A program made the translations under genes and the position numbers. The notes below the pieces were generated by a model. That model was not told the origin of the DNA and searched no databases. It worked only from the letters and a program-made list of their open reading frames with translations. Of a stretch of 64,000 nucleotides of DNA, positions 52,086-61,164 are shown piece by piece; position 1 is the stretch's first letter, and each line of letters starts with the position of its first letter. This stretch comes from Algibacter mikhailovii (GTDB lineage Bacteria; Bacteroidota; Bacteroidia; Flavobacteriales; Flavobacteriaceae), in contig NZ_BMWZ01000001.1 of the NCBI RefSeq assembly GCF_014651495.1, forward strand, positions 188,575 to 252,574, given 5' to 3'.

Positions 52086-52955
52086 ATGAAATTAAATACA
52101 ATAAAAACAGTAGGGCAGAGTGATTTTGTTAATATGGGTCCCATACAATTACGACAACCTATTCCATCAAGAAAAATTACAAATATAGATCCCTTTATTT
52201 TATTACATCATTATGGACCTTATGATATTTCTGAAGAGAATAATCCCTTCGATTTAGGACCACATCCGCATCGTGGATTTGAACCAATCACTTTTCTGAT
52301 TCAGGGCGAGCAACTGCATAGAGATTCCTTGGGTAATGAAAGTGTTGTACGTTCTGGTGATGTGCAATGGACAACAGCAGGGCGAGGTATTATACATGCT
52401 GAAGCTCCTACCAAAGCTTTTGTCAAGAAAGGAGGCACTTTAGAAGGAATTCAATTATGGTTAAACTTACCCGCTAATAAAAAGATGATCCCAGCTAATT
52501 ATCAGCATGTTCCAAATGAAAATTTTCGTGTTGTAAGATCAAAAGACAATAAGGTAAAAGTACAAATTGTTGCCGGTGAGCTAGAAGGTACCTATGGGCG
52601 AATAAAAACACAAACAGAAGTCAATGCCTTTATGATTGATGTTGATGCTGGAGGAACCTACAATGTTAAAGTTCCCAGTGCTCACCAATCCACGGTGTAT
52701 TTGTTGAAAGGGCATGTAAACATAAATGAATCAGAAGTATTGAAGTTAAATGAAAGTCAGCTACTACATTTTAATCAGGATGGTGAAGGGTTTTTAATTG
52801 AAGGTATAGAAACCAGTAAATTGTTGTTTCTTTCTGGTGTGCCCTTTCATGAACCTATTGAGACTTATGGACCATATGTAATGAACACACAAACCGAAAT
52901 TATGGAGGCGATGCGTGATTATCAAATGGGCAAAATGGGATTTTTACCGGCGTAA
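52086..52955 (+). CDS. Pirin-family protein (1)
   Basis: The ATG at 52086 (MKLNTIKTVGQ) is chosen because aaagg lies just upstream and because the ATG at 52059 falls inside a perfect palindrome. The 289-residue bicupin has the metal site of pirins: PHPHRGFEPITF (two His) and TTAGRGIIHAEAP (His, Glu). Bacterial pirins are iron-dependent and some cleave flavonols such as quercetin; others modulate metabolism. Placement beside a MarR and a quinone-type reductase suggests a role in handling aromatic or redox-active compounds. Confidence 0.92.
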   Translation: MKLNTIKTVGQSDFVNMGPIQLRQPIPSRKITNIDPFILLHHYGPYDISEENNPFDLGPHPHRGFEPITFLIQGEQLHRDSLGNESVVRSGDVQWTTAGRGIIHAEAPTKAFVKKGGTLEGIQLWLNLPANKKMIPANYQHVPNENFRVVRSKDNKVKVQIVAGELEGTYGRIKTQTEVNAFMIDVDAGGTYNVKVPSAHQSTVYLLKGHVNINESEVLKLNESQLLHFNQDGEGFLIEGIETSKLLFLSGVPFHEPIETYGPYVMNTQTEIMEAMRDYQMGKMGFLPA

Positions 52956-53015
52956 ATTAATGAGACGACTTATTTATTAAATTACAGCGTAATAATTAGT
53001 ACAAAAAAATAAATT

Positions 53016-53732
53016 ATGAAAACAGTAATTCACAGAGCAGATAGTAGAGGATATGCAGATCATGGATGGTTGAAATCATACCATAGCTTTAGTTTTGCAG
53101 GATATCAAAATATTGAACGTATGAATTTTGGGAAGTTGAGAGTTTTAAACGATGATCTTGTACAACCTAAAATGGGTTTTGGAACGCACCCTCACCAGAA
53201 TATGGAAATTATATCCATTCCCTTACAAGGGGCATTGTCTCATAAAGATAGCATGGGAAATAAACGTGCTATTGAAGTTGGAGAGGTTCAAGTAATGACG
53301 GCTGGAACGGGCTTAACACATTCAGAATTTAATGATAGTAATACTGATGCGGTTAATTTTTTACAGCTTTGGATTATACCTGAATCTATGGATGTTAAGC
53401 CCAATTATGAACAACATAAATTTAATAATATTGATCGTTATAATAAATTGCAAATGGTTGTGGCACCAAAAGACAACATAGAGCATGATGCTTTACCTAT
53501 TAATCAACAGGCCTATATTTACAGAACTCGTTTAGATTCTGGTCATGCTCTAGATTTAAAGCCAAAAAACGCGGATAATGGTTTCTATATATTTATAGTT
53601 GAAGGAAGTTTGACAGTTTCTGAAAATTTATTGGAAAAGCGCGATTCTATTGGTGTTTGGGATGTGGAGAACATGACTATTTTAGCCAATGACACTGCAG
53701 AAGTGATAATTATGGAAGTACCTATGCATTAG
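53016..53732 (+). CDS. Pirin-family protein (2), YhhW-like
   Basis: The 238-residue bicupin resembles the shorter YhhW type. The opening DSRGYADHGWLKSYHSFSF is typical, and the metal ligands are in THPHQNMEIISI and TAGTGLTHSEFND. E. coli YhhW has quercetinase activity, so an iron-dependent dioxygenase role is plausible. It follows the first pirin by 60 bp and is ended by a hairpin at 53757, so the two pirins are probably transcribed together. Confidence 0.92.
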   Translation: MKTVIHRADSRGYADHGWLKSYHSFSFAGYQNIERMNFGKLRVLNDDLVQPKMGFGTHPHQNMEIISIPLQGALSHKDSMGNKRAIEVGEVQVMTAGTGLTHSEFNDSNTDAVNFLQLWIIPESMDVKPNYEQHKFNNIDRYNKLQMVVAPKDNIEHDALPINQQAYIYRTRLDSGHALDLKPKNADNGFYIFIVEGSLTVSENLLEKRDSIGVWDVENMTILANDTAEVIIMEVPMH

Positions 53733-53756
53733 AGTAATTAGTATTAATAATAACAG

Positions 53757-53786
53757 CAAGCACCGCTATACAGGTGCTTGTTTATT
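53757..53786 (+). terminator. Terminator of the pirin genes
   Basis: caagcacc (53757-53764) pairs with ggtgcttg (53773-53780), followed by tttatt. The stop codon and last codons of the minus-strand serine hydrolase lie within this hairpin. Confidence 0.8.
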
Positions 53787-54530
53787 CAATTTGACTAAAG
53801 GTAGTTGAACATAGGTGTTATCCATTTCTAAAGGCTTAAGAATAAATTCCTCTAAATATTTATCTAACGGTTTACCGCTTAATATTTCAATAAGGTAGCC
53901 ACAAACATCTGTAGCATAGCTATATTCCCAGTTGGTTCCAGGTTCAAACAAAAGCGGGAGAGCCCCTAATTTTTCAGCAAATGCTGCTAAATTACGTGCC
54001 TCTTCTAATTGTGCTTTTTGGTACATTTCATTTAAAGTTAAATTAGCACTCCTGCCATAAGTGATTCCCGAAGTATGCCTTAATAAATCAATGATTCTTA
54101 TGTCCTTTTCTGCGTCCACAATGGAGTCTTCCTTAAAAACTTTCATAGTTTTAAAAGCAGGTATATATAGATGTATTGGATCTTCTAGTTTAAACATACC
54201 CGCTTCATAAAGTTGCATTAAGGCTATTGAAGTAATGGGCTTGGTCATTGAAAAAATTCGAAAAATACTACTATCGTTTAATCGTATCTGGTCTTCAATA
54301 TTAGCATAGCCATAACTATCAAAAAACACTAATTTTCCGTTCTTAATAATTGCGGTTTGAATACCAGCGAGCTGGCCGTGATCAACAAACTCATGTAGTC
54401 TTGATTTTAATTCGTTGAGTTTTTTATTGGATATCCCAAGGCTTTCAGGAGAATAAATTGTTTGTTCTGATTGTGCGCTAATTAATGCAATGCCAACGAA
54501 ATAAATATAAATACATTTTAAAATTCTCAT
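53766..54530 (-). pseudogene. Truncated serine beta-lactamase-like hydrolase
   Basis: The 254-residue frame has a signal peptide (about 1-20, ISAQ). It keeps the front of a class C beta-lactamase-like esterase: SMTK (94-97, the nucleophile Ser and Lys), LLRHTSGITYG, and EPGTNWEYSYATDVCGYLIE with the Tyr of the second motif. It stops soon after the helix LDKYLEEFILKPLEMDNTYV, where family members usually continue for 100-150 residues including the HxG-type third motif. The last codons (for NKQAPV) are supplied by the hairpin of the convergent pirin terminator. A deletion has probably removed the end of the gene; whether the shortened protein works is doubtful. Confidence 0.7.
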
Positions 54531-54612
54531 GCCTGGTAAAATAGTGGTTAAATTAACGATTTATTTGCGATATTTGTGGCTAGACTAACAACCAAAAAAT
54601 AGGATTTAGATT

Positions 54613-54795
54613 ATGGCGATGAATAAAAATACGGTATTGGCTTGGGCCACATGGATAATGATTTTTGTAGGCTTAGGGCTTATTGCTCTTGGTGCATTTA
54701 GATATGATGATGTTGCAGGCTGGGGCTTTGCAGCTGTAGGTTTTGGCTTTTTTGCTGTAGCTTGGGTGTTTAATGCTTTAAAAGGTAGAGTATAA
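54613..54795 (+). CDS. Small two-helix membrane protein upstream of ettA
   Basis: This 60-residue protein consists almost wholly of two membrane helices (about 7-26 and 33-54) with a basic end (LKGRV). I recall it as a conserved flavobacterial small protein (CAL67264 family); that name is from memory. Its TAA overlaps the ettA ATG by one base, so the two are translationally coupled. Function unknown; a tie to translation or membrane energy state is only suggested by the linkage. Confidence 0.8.
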   Translation: MAMNKNTVLAWATWIMIFVGLGLIALGAFRYDDVAGWGFAAVGFGFFAVAWVFNALKGRV

Positions 54796-56486
54796 TGAGT
54801 GATGATAAAAAAATAATATTTTCAATGTCTGGGTTGACCAAGACATTTAAAAGTGCAAACACACCTGTTTTAAAGAACATTTATTTAAGTTTCTTTTATG
54901 GTGCCAAAATTGGTATACTGGGTTTAAATGGTTCTGGTAAGTCCACCTTATTAAAAATTATAGCTGGTGTTGATAAAAACTATCAAGGTGATGTGGTTTT
55001 TTCCCAAGATTATTCTGTTGGATATCTTGAACAAGAGCCTAAACTTGATGATAATAAAACTGTAATGGAAGTGGTTCGCGAGGGTGCTGCAGAAACCGTT
55101 GCTATTCTCGATGAATACAACAAAATTAATGATCAGTTTGGATTAGAAGAAGTTTATTCTGATGTTGACAAAATGGAGAAGTTAATGAACCGCCAAGCGG
55201 AACTTCAGGATCAAATAGATGCAGCAGGCGCTTGGGAACTTGATACAAAATTAGAAATAGCCATGGATGCTTTGCGTACTCCAGATGGTGATAAAAAAAT
55301 AGCTGTTCTTTCTGGTGGTGAAAAGAGGCGAGTAGCCTTATGCCGTTTATTGTTAAAGGAACCTGATGTATTATTATTAGATGAGCCTACCAACCATCTT
55401 GATGCTGAGTCTGTTCATTGGTTAGAACATCATTTGGCGCAATATAAAGGTACGGTAATAGCGGTAACTCACGATAGATACTTTTTAGATAATGTTGCTG
55501 GTTGGGTTTTAGAATTAGATAGAGGAGAAGGGATACCGTGGAAAGGTAATTATTCGTCTTGGTTAGATCAAAAATCTAAGCGCATGGCTCAGGAAGGTAA
55601 AGCTGCCTCTAAACGGCAGAAGACTTTAGAGCGGGAGTTAGAATGGGTTCGTCAAGGTGCAAAGGGCCGACAATCTAAACAAAAGGCACGTTTAAAGAAC
55701 TACGATAAGTTAATGAGTCAAGACCAAAAACAACTTGATGAAAAACTTGAAATATATATACCAAATGGACCTCGTCTTGGTACAAATGTAATTGAAGCTA
55801 AAAGTGTGGCGAAAGGATATGATGATAAATTGCTTTATGACGATTTAAATTTTAATCTTCCGCAAGCAGGAATTGTGGGGATTATTGGACCTAATGGTGC
55901 TGGTAAAACTACTATTTTTAGAATGATTATGGGCGAAGAGACGCCTGACAAAGGGGAGTTTGTTGTTGGTGAAACAGCTAAATTGGCTTATGTTGATCAA
56001 AAGCATTCAAATATAGATCCTGAGAAAACCATCTGGCAAAATTTTAGTGATGAGCAGGAATTGATTATGATGGGAGGTAAGCAAGTGAACTCAAGAGCCT
56101 ATTTAAGTCGTTTCAATTTTTCCGGTAGTGAGCAAAATAAAAAGGTAAGTTTACTTTCCGGTGGTGAACGTAACCGCCTGCATTTAGCCATGACCTTGAA
56201 GGAAGAAGGGAATGTGTTACTTTTAGATGAGCCAACAAATGACCTTGACGTGAATACATTAAGAGCATTAGAAGAAGGTTTAGAGAACTTTGCTGGTTGT
56301 GCTGTAGTGATTAGTCACGACCGATGGTTTTTAGATAGAATTTGCACGCACATTTTGGCTTTTGAAGGTGATTCTCAAGTATATTTCTTTGAAGGTAGTT
56401 TCTCAGATTATGAAGAAAACAAGAAAAAGCGTCTTGGCGGTGATCTGATGCCTAAGCGCATAAAATATCGAAAATTAGTTAGATAA
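54795..56486 (+). CDS. ettA: Energy-dependent translational throttle protein EttA (ABC-F)
   Basis: The 563-residue protein has two ABC ATPase domains and no membrane part. Domain 1: GLNGSGKST, LSGGEKRRVAL, LLLDEPTNHLD. Domain 2: GPNGAGKTT, LSGGERNRLHL, LLLDEPTNDLD. The linker between them contains a basic helix (WVRQGAKGRQSKQKARLKNY), the P-site tRNA interaction motif of ABC-F proteins, and the end KRIKYRKLVR is typical of EttA. It binds the ribosomal E site and gates early elongation according to ATP/ADP. A strong terminator follows. Confidence 0.95.
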   Translation: MSDDKKIIFSMSGLTKTFKSANTPVLKNIYLSFFYGAKIGILGLNGSGKSTLLKIIAGVDKNYQGDVVFSQDYSVGYLEQEPKLDDNKTVMEVVREGAAETVAILDEYNKINDQFGLEEVYSDVDKMEKLMNRQAELQDQIDAAGAWELDTKLEIAMDALRTPDGDKKIAVLSGGEKRRVALCRLLLKEPDVLLLDEPTNHLDAESVHWLEHHLAQYKGTVIAVTHDRYFLDNVAGWVLELDRGEGIPWKGNYSSWLDQKSKRMAQEGKAASKRQKTLERELEWVRQGAKGRQSKQKARLKNYDKLMSQDQKQLDEKLEIYIPNGPRLGTNVIEAKSVAKGYDDKLLYDDLNFNLPQAGIVGIIGPNGAGKTTIFRMIMGEETPDKGEFVVGETAKLAYVDQKHSNIDPEKTIWQNFSDEQELIMMGGKQVNSRAYLSRFNFSGSEQNKKVSLLSGGERNRLHLAMTLKEEGNVLLLDEPTNDLDVNTLRALEEGLENFAGCAVVISHDRWFLDRICTHILAFEGDSQVYFFEGSFSDYEENKKKRLGGDLMPKRIKYRKLVR

Positions 56487-56495
56487 AAAACCAAT

Positions 56496-56528
56496 AAAAA
56501 ACGCTCACTTTTTAGTGAGCGTTTTTTA
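56496..56528. terminator. Terminator after ettA
   Basis: acgctcact (56501-56509) pairs with agtgagcgt (56514-56522), loop tttt, flanked by A and T runs. It serves ettA and perhaps the convergent small gene at 56589. Confidence 0.92.
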
Positions 56529-56588
56529 TTTTATATGGTATTTCTTTCTTGTTTAGAATAAAGTCTAAAAAAACGGGTAATCTAGTTT

Positions 56589-56828
56589 TTATTGATTACC
56601 ACCGTACATATGCCCATCAGTAAAGTCTTTGTACTCGCTCTCATCAGGCATTTTTGTATCCATTTCATTTATGCGCTCATTGTCTTTTTTTAGTTTATAC
56701 GATTTTAATACACCAAGGATTAGCAAAATCCCAAAGAAAACAACAACCACAATTAAAACAGTTACCACAGAGGACTGATTTATAAGGGGGAATGAAAGTA
56801 ACTTAGTAAGTATTGAATTAAGCAACAT
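56589..56828 (-). CDS. Small single-pass membrane protein
   Basis: The 79-residue protein has one membrane helix (about 20-44, SSVVTVLIVVVVFFGILLIL) and a charged soluble tail (KLKKDNERINEMDTKMPDE, ending DGHMYGGNQ). I recognise no domain. It is flanked by a 192 bp gap and the ettA terminator, so it is transcribed alone. The composition and clear helix make it a likely real gene. Confidence 0.65.
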   Translation of the reverse strand: MLLNSILTKLLSFPLINQSSVVTVLIVVVVFFGILLILGVLKSYKLKKDNERINEMDTKMPDESEYKDFTDGHMYGGNQ

Positions 56829-57020
56829 GAATATTTAATTGGTTTAATAGCTAATCAAATGTAATAAAATTTAGGCAAAATATTTTTATTTAGAACTTAT
56901 AGTTCTACACATTTAAATGTTAATAACGTAAGTATTATAGTATACAAATAACACGGTTGTAATATTGAGTACTTTCAAAAATTAAAACTATATTTATTTT
57001 TTAACCTTAAATATCTTTTG

Positions 57021-57605
57021 ATGAGTAATAACAGAGTAAAAGACATAAAAAGTACCTTGCTTTCAGATAATTATTATGTTCTGAAAAAATTGAATTTCAA
57101 TTATTTAATGTCCAATGGTACGTGGGTCAATCAAATGCGAGAAGTTTATAATCGTGGAGATGGGGCAGGTGTTTTACTATATAATAAAACAAAAAAAACG
57201 ATAATTCTGACTAAACAATTCAGAATGCCAACTTATATGAGTGATAATGAAGATGGCTTTTTAATAGAAATTTGTGCAGGAATGCTTGATAAAGATGATC
57301 CTGAGGCTTGTATTATAAGGGAAACTGAAGAGGAAGTAGGTTATAGAATTAAGGAAGTGAAAAAGGTATATGAAGCCTATTCTTCTCCAGGGGTATTGAC
57401 AGAAAAAATGCATTTCTTTATCGGCGAATACAGTGATGACATGAAGGTGAGTGATGGCGGCGGATTGGATGTTGAACAGGAAGATATTGAAGTATTAGAG
57501 TTGAATTTTGATGACGTTGTTTCCATGTTGCACAAAGGTGAAATATATGACACCAGAACAATTGTTTTATTACAATATGCACTAATTCATAAATTGCTAG
57601 ACTAA
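57021..57605 (+). CDS. Nudix hydrolase, NudK/ADP-ribose pyrophosphatase type
   Basis: The ATG at 57021 is used instead of the adjoining TTG. The 194-residue protein has the extended Nudix box of NudK-like enzymes (GMLDKDDPEACIIRETEEEV, with RE-EE metal ligands) and the nucleotide-sugar loop YSSPGVLTEKMHFFIGEY. NudK cleaves GDP-mannose and relatives; the near homologue cleaves ADP-ribose. It removes sugar nucleotides in the cytoplasm. It is convergent with the MarR-GNAT gene, 6 bp away. Confidence 0.88.
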   Translation: MSNNRVKDIKSTLLSDNYYVLKKLNFNYLMSNGTWVNQMREVYNRGDGAGVLLYNKTKKTIILTKQFRMPTYMSDNEDGFLIEICAGMLDKDDPEACIIRETEEEVGYRIKEVKKVYEAYSSPGVLTEKMHFFIGEYSDDMKVSDGGGLDVEQEDIEVLELNFDDVVSMLHKGEIYDTRTIVLLQYALIHKLLD

Positions 57606-57611
57606 TATTTA

Positions 57612-58562
57612 TTAAAGTAACAATTCCATTTTAATATCACTCCTAAGATATGGACTATCTAATTCAATAGGCACCTCCATAAACCCATATTTACGATATA
57701 AATAAACGGCATTTTCTAATGTCTTATTTGAGTATAACACCAATTTAGGTAAGCCCATGCTTTTTGCATAATCAATACAATATTGTATTATTTGCTGTCC
57801 TATTTTTTTACCTCTTTCTTTTGGGGTTACTGCCATTTTAGTGAGTTCAAATATCCCTTTGTTACCTATAGGCATTAACGCTACTGTACCAACAATTTGA
57901 TTATTCAGAATTGCAAAAAAAATATGTCCGCCTTTATTAATAATATATTCTTGAGGTTTACTTAGCACTTCTTCGTCATAGGCTTCAACATGGAAGAAAG
58001 AGTTCAACCATTCGATGTTTAAATTGTAAAAGTCCTTTGCATATTTATTATCATAAGATATGATTCGAAGGCCATAATTTGTTTCTAATTTTATTTTTTC
58101 TATCACCCTCTGGCTAAAACGGCTTGAATTTAATTTGTTTTCAAATTTGTTTAAATGCTCTATTAGAGAAGATGAAGGTTCATCGGTATATTCTTTTAAT
58201 ATTTCTTCTATACACATCCATATGGGCTTAAGGATTTTAATAGAAGACTTACCTTTTTTAGATAAAAGAATATGTTTTCTGCGTTTATCTAGTTTATCGT
58301 TTTTGTATAGAATAAGTCCTTTAGCATTTAGTTTATGCAAAGCTTGAGTGATGGCAGGTTGTGAAAATTGCAGTGCATTCCCGATTTCAGAATTAGTGAT
58401 GCCTTTTTTGTCAGATATAGTTTTAAAAATAGGAAAAAGGTAAGGGTCAAAATCTATACTGAAATAATCATAGACTATTTGAGTTTCCTTCATGAGGTAG
58501 TCACTCATTCGTTTTAATCTAGAACCTAAACCTAATTCACCATAAACTCTTAATGCATCCAC
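57612..58562 (-). CDS. MarR-GNAT fusion: helix-turn-helix plus acetyltransferase
   Basis: The 316-residue protein starts at a GTG (58560-58562); no in-frame ATG lies nearby. Residues 1-145 are MarR-like (TNSEIGNALQFSQPAITQAL, DKLDKRRKHILLSKKG). About 165-316 is a GNAT domain with the acetyl-CoA loop TPKERGKKIGQQIIQYCIDY and end ENAVYLYRKYGFMEVPI. Such fusions couple transcription control to acetylation of a small molecule or protein; some confer resistance or regulate in response to a metabolite. An almost perfect 22 bp palindrome lies just upstream and is a likely autoregulatory site. Confidence 0.88.
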   Translation of the reverse strand: MDALRVYGELGLGSRLKRMSDYLMKETQIVYDYFSIDFDPYLFPIFKTISDKKGITNSEIGNALQFSQPAITQALHKLNAKGLILYKNDKLDKRRKHILLSKKGKSSIKILKPIWMCIEEILKEYTDEPSSSLIEHLNKFENKLNSSRFSQRVIEKIKLETNYGLRIISYDNKYAKDFYNLNIEWLNSFFHVEAYDEEVLSKPQEYIINKGGHIFFAILNNQIVGTVALMPIGNKGIFELTKMAVTPKERGKKIGQQIIQYCIDYAKSMGLPKLVLYSNKTLENAVYLYRKYGFMEVPIELDSPYLRSDIKMELLL

Positions 58563-59231
58563 TTTAAATATGTGTTTATATAAGTACTTATGTAAATATA
58601 AAAATATTAATTTAAGTCAAAAATAAATACCTGTTATTTTTTGAATTGATTAGCTAAATAAGAGAAGCGTCATAAGAATAGAAGTAGCTACTTTGTGATA
58701 AAATATATATTAATTATTGAGGCGTTCTTTAGCTCTAAAATGTGACACCTTCAAGACTTATGACATTAATCACTTTTGCTAATACTTAACCTAATTCTAT
58801 TACTCCCCCTTGTATACTATTTCCAACTATAATAATAATTATTTCATTGAACATTACTCTAATTCTAAAATTTTTTAAACTTTAATCATAGCTCTATTAG
58901 CGCTTTAAAATGTTGAATTACTGATGTTTGAAGAATAATATTGTTTAGGGTTAGACCTAATATAAGATAAAGGACATCCAAACTTTTAAGTTGTGCGTAT
59001 ATAATCGAAATGCTGGTTAACGTTTGCACATGTTCACCAAATTTGGATTGACAAAAGCGTTTATTTTAAAATTTTGTTTTAACAACATCGATAAATAAAA
59101 TGAGTCCTTCCATTATCATAAATGAATTATGGTTTATTAAAATATATCATTATTTGTTTATGGCATATTTAAAATAATAATTAAAAGTGCAGATTAAATA
59201 TTAAACTTTAAAAGAATCAAAACAACTTATT
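58563..59231. other. 669 bp gene-poor stretch
   Basis: This AT-rich gap separates the MarR-GNAT gene from the divergent coiled-coil protein. It contains the palindrome at 58575-58596. I find no coding frame of convincing composition, no tRNA and no terminator-like hairpin. It may hold decayed sequence or a small RNA that cannot be recognised by eye. Confidence 0.5.
58575..58596. promoter_or_regulatory. Candidate MarR-GNAT operator
   Basis: Arms tttatataagt and acttatgtaaa form a 22 bp inverted repeat with one mismatched pair; the centre ataagtacttat is perfect. It lies 13 bp upstream of the GTG start of the MarR-GNAT gene, where an autoregulatory operator is expected. Confidence 0.55.
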
Positions 59232-60113
59232 ATGGAAAACAGTAAAAATAGTACGGGTTTAAAAGTGGCATTAGGAATTGCAATAGTTTTGTTTTTAGGA
59301 ACAGGATTTTACACTATGAATTTATATAGTGGCAATAAAAAAGCCATGAATGAATTGAAGGAACAAAAAGAATTAGTAATGAATGATTTAAACTCTATGG
59401 CTAAGCAATATGATGAAGCTATTAACGAGAATGAAGTTGCTAACAATGATTTAATTGAGGCTAGAGGCCGTATTCAAGGTTTAATTGATTCTTTAAAAAT
59501 CTCTGAAAATAATGTTAAGAGTTTATGGAGATACAAACAAAAGTATGCTTCATTACAAAAGGAAATGGATGTATTATTGGCTCAAAATGACTCATTGCGT
59601 GTTGAAAATTCGTATTTAGCTACTTCTTTAGATAGTACACGTGTACGTTTAGAAGAGCGCACAATATTTACAGATTCATTATTAGTACAAAATAATGCGT
59701 TGGCAGAAGTAGTAGAAAATGCTTCTATTTTAAATACAGTTGATTTAAAAGGATCAGGTGTAATTGAAAGAACTTCTGGTAAAGTAATACCAACAGAAAG
59801 GGCAGGAAGAACAGATAAAGTAAGAATTTGTTTTACTGTTGCTAAAAACACGTTGGTACAAGCGGGAGATCAAGAATTATACGTTCAAGTTATAGATCCT
59901 AAAAACAATACATTAGGTTTAAATGAGCAGGTTGCATTTGGTGAAAAAACTTTAAACTATAGTATTATTAGTAAATTTAATTATGAAAATGCGAATTTAA
60001 ATATTTGTGAATTTGTTGCTAATGACGGGACTAAGTTTGAAAAAGGACGTTATATTGTGAACGTATTTAATGAAAAAGATTTAGTATCGACATCTGAGTT
60101 TACTTTAAAATAA
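59232..60113 (+). CDS. Single-pass membrane protein with periplasmic coiled coil
   Basis: The 293-residue protein has a short cytoplasmic start and one membrane helix (about 10-30, VALGIAIVLFLGTGFYTM). A long coiled coil follows (about 38-165; MNELKEQKELVMNDLNSMAK, LQKEMDVLLAQNDSLRVENS), then a beta-rich end (about 195-293; KVRICFTVAKNTLV, LYVQVIDPKNNTLG). Similar flavobacterial proteins are sometimes labelled as chromosome-partitioning proteins, with no support that I can see. Its role may be structural at the envelope. It is followed by a terminator and stands alone. Confidence 0.75.
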   Translation: MENSKNSTGLKVALGIAIVLFLGTGFYTMNLYSGNKKAMNELKEQKELVMNDLNSMAKQYDEAINENEVANNDLIEARGRIQGLIDSLKISENNVKSLWRYKQKYASLQKEMDVLLAQNDSLRVENSYLATSLDSTRVRLEERTIFTDSLLVQNNALAEVVENASILNTVDLKGSGVIERTSGKVIPTERAGRTDKVRICFTVAKNTLVQAGDQELYVQVIDPKNNTLGLNEQVAFGEKTLNYSIISKFNYENANLNICEFVANDGTKFEKGRYIVNVFNEKDLVSTSEFTLK

Positions 60114-60136
60114 ATCTAAACACCTATAGAAATTCT

Positions 60137-60169
60137 AACCTCAAACTATCTAGTTTGGGGTTTTCTATT
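60137..60169 (+). terminator. Terminator after the coiled-coil gene
   Basis: aacctcaaac (60137-60146) pairs with gtttggggtt (60153-60162), including one G-T pair, followed by ttctatttt. Confidence 0.75.
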
Positions 60170-60359
60170 TTGAAAAGGTAATATCCATTATCAAAGCGGC
60201 ACAATTTTTTTTTTTCATTTCTCTAGCAAAAACATTTCAAAAGCAGCACCTTAACAAGTTTATTTGTAAATCATGGTTAAATTTATAATTAGTGGTTAAT
60301 AAGTTATTATTTTAGGTGGTACTGGCCATCCTTTATTTTATGTGCATGGCGTACAGTAA

Positions 60360-60989
60360 ATGTTAAGATTCAACGACAACGCAGTAAACATAAGCCCTAT
60401 GAATCAAAACTTAGTTTTTTTAAAGTCATTTTTAGATATATCGGAAGAAACCTTTACCAAACTGTCTAATATATCAAAATTTAGAAAGCTTGATACAGGA
60501 GCCATTATTGGGCAACCCAATGAAGTTCCTACAAAAATTTACATGTTAATATCAGGCGTGATGCGTGCCTATTTGGGTTCTGAAACGGGAAAAGAGCATA
60601 ATAAGAATTTTTTCATGCCGTTTAGCTTTGTTGGTGCATTTACTGGCTTGATTGAAAAGAAACCATCAAAATTAGTTTATGAAGCCTTAACGAATTGCAA
60701 AGTTTATGAAATAGACTTTCAATCTTTTATGGACTTATGTGAGAATGATATTCATGTTAGTAATTTATATAATCGTGTTTTAGAACATGTTTTTATTAAA
60801 TATGAAGAACGCCAATTAGAATTGATATCTATGAATGCTACAGAGCGCTATTTGAATTTAACAAAAAAGATTCCTAAGATTGAAAAGTTAATTCCTCAAT
60901 ACCAAATAGCTTCATATTTAAGTATTACACCTGTGCAATTAAGTAGAATTAGAAAAAAAATAAAAACAGACAAGGAATATGAGTCATAA
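60360..60989 (+). CDS. Crp/Fnr-family transcriptional regulator
   Basis: The 209-residue protein has a cyclic-nucleotide-binding-like beta roll (about 25-130; FRKLDTGAIIGQPNEVPTKI, FMPFSFVGAFTGLI), a dimer helix and a winged helix (ATERYLNLTKKIPKIEKL, QYQIASYLSITPVQLSRIR). A second ATG at 60399 (MNQNLVFLKSF) would give 196 residues, nearer to the family norm, and may be the true start; no ribosome binding site decides between them. Flavobacterial members answer to varied signals and often lack cAMP-binding residues, as seems the case here. It is the intact relative of the broken gene at 1491-2057. Confidence 0.9.
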   Translation: MLRFNDNAVNISPMNQNLVFLKSFLDISEETFTKLSNISKFRKLDTGAIIGQPNEVPTKIYMLISGVMRAYLGSETGKEHNKNFFMPFSFVGAFTGLIEKKPSKLVYEALTNCKVYEIDFQSFMDLCENDIHVSNLYNRVLEHVFIKYEERQLELISMNATERYLNLTKKIPKIEKLIPQYQIASYLSITPVQLSRIRKKIKTDKEYES

Positions 60990-61107
60990 AACGAATATTT
61001 AGTACATTCTGTCGATGTGTTAACAAATGTTAACAACCTATAACAGCTTGTATCATATATTTGAGTTATACTCCTTTTTGAATTAAAAGGTTAATAGCTA
61101 ACCAACC

Positions 61108-61140
61108 AAAAAAACAGGTAATTTATTACCTGTTTTTTTT
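61108..61140. terminator. Bidirectional terminator before fumC
   Basis: aaaacaggtaat (61111-61122) pairs with attacctgtttt (61125-61136), with A and T runs outside. It lies between the Crp/Fnr gene and the convergent fumC and can end both. Confidence 0.9.
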
Positions 61141-61164
61141 GTGTAATATATTTGGATTCATAGT

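Noticed and set aside
57012-57020. TATCTTTTG before the Nudix gene as a -7 box
   Set aside because: It ends at the base before the ATG, so transcription would begin inside the gene, and no TTG lies at the proper distance.
60325-60350. gccat ... atggc inverted repeat before the Crp/Fnr gene as an operator
   Set aside because: Arms are only 5 bp with a long AT-rich spacer, within what chance would give; no supporting second site was found.
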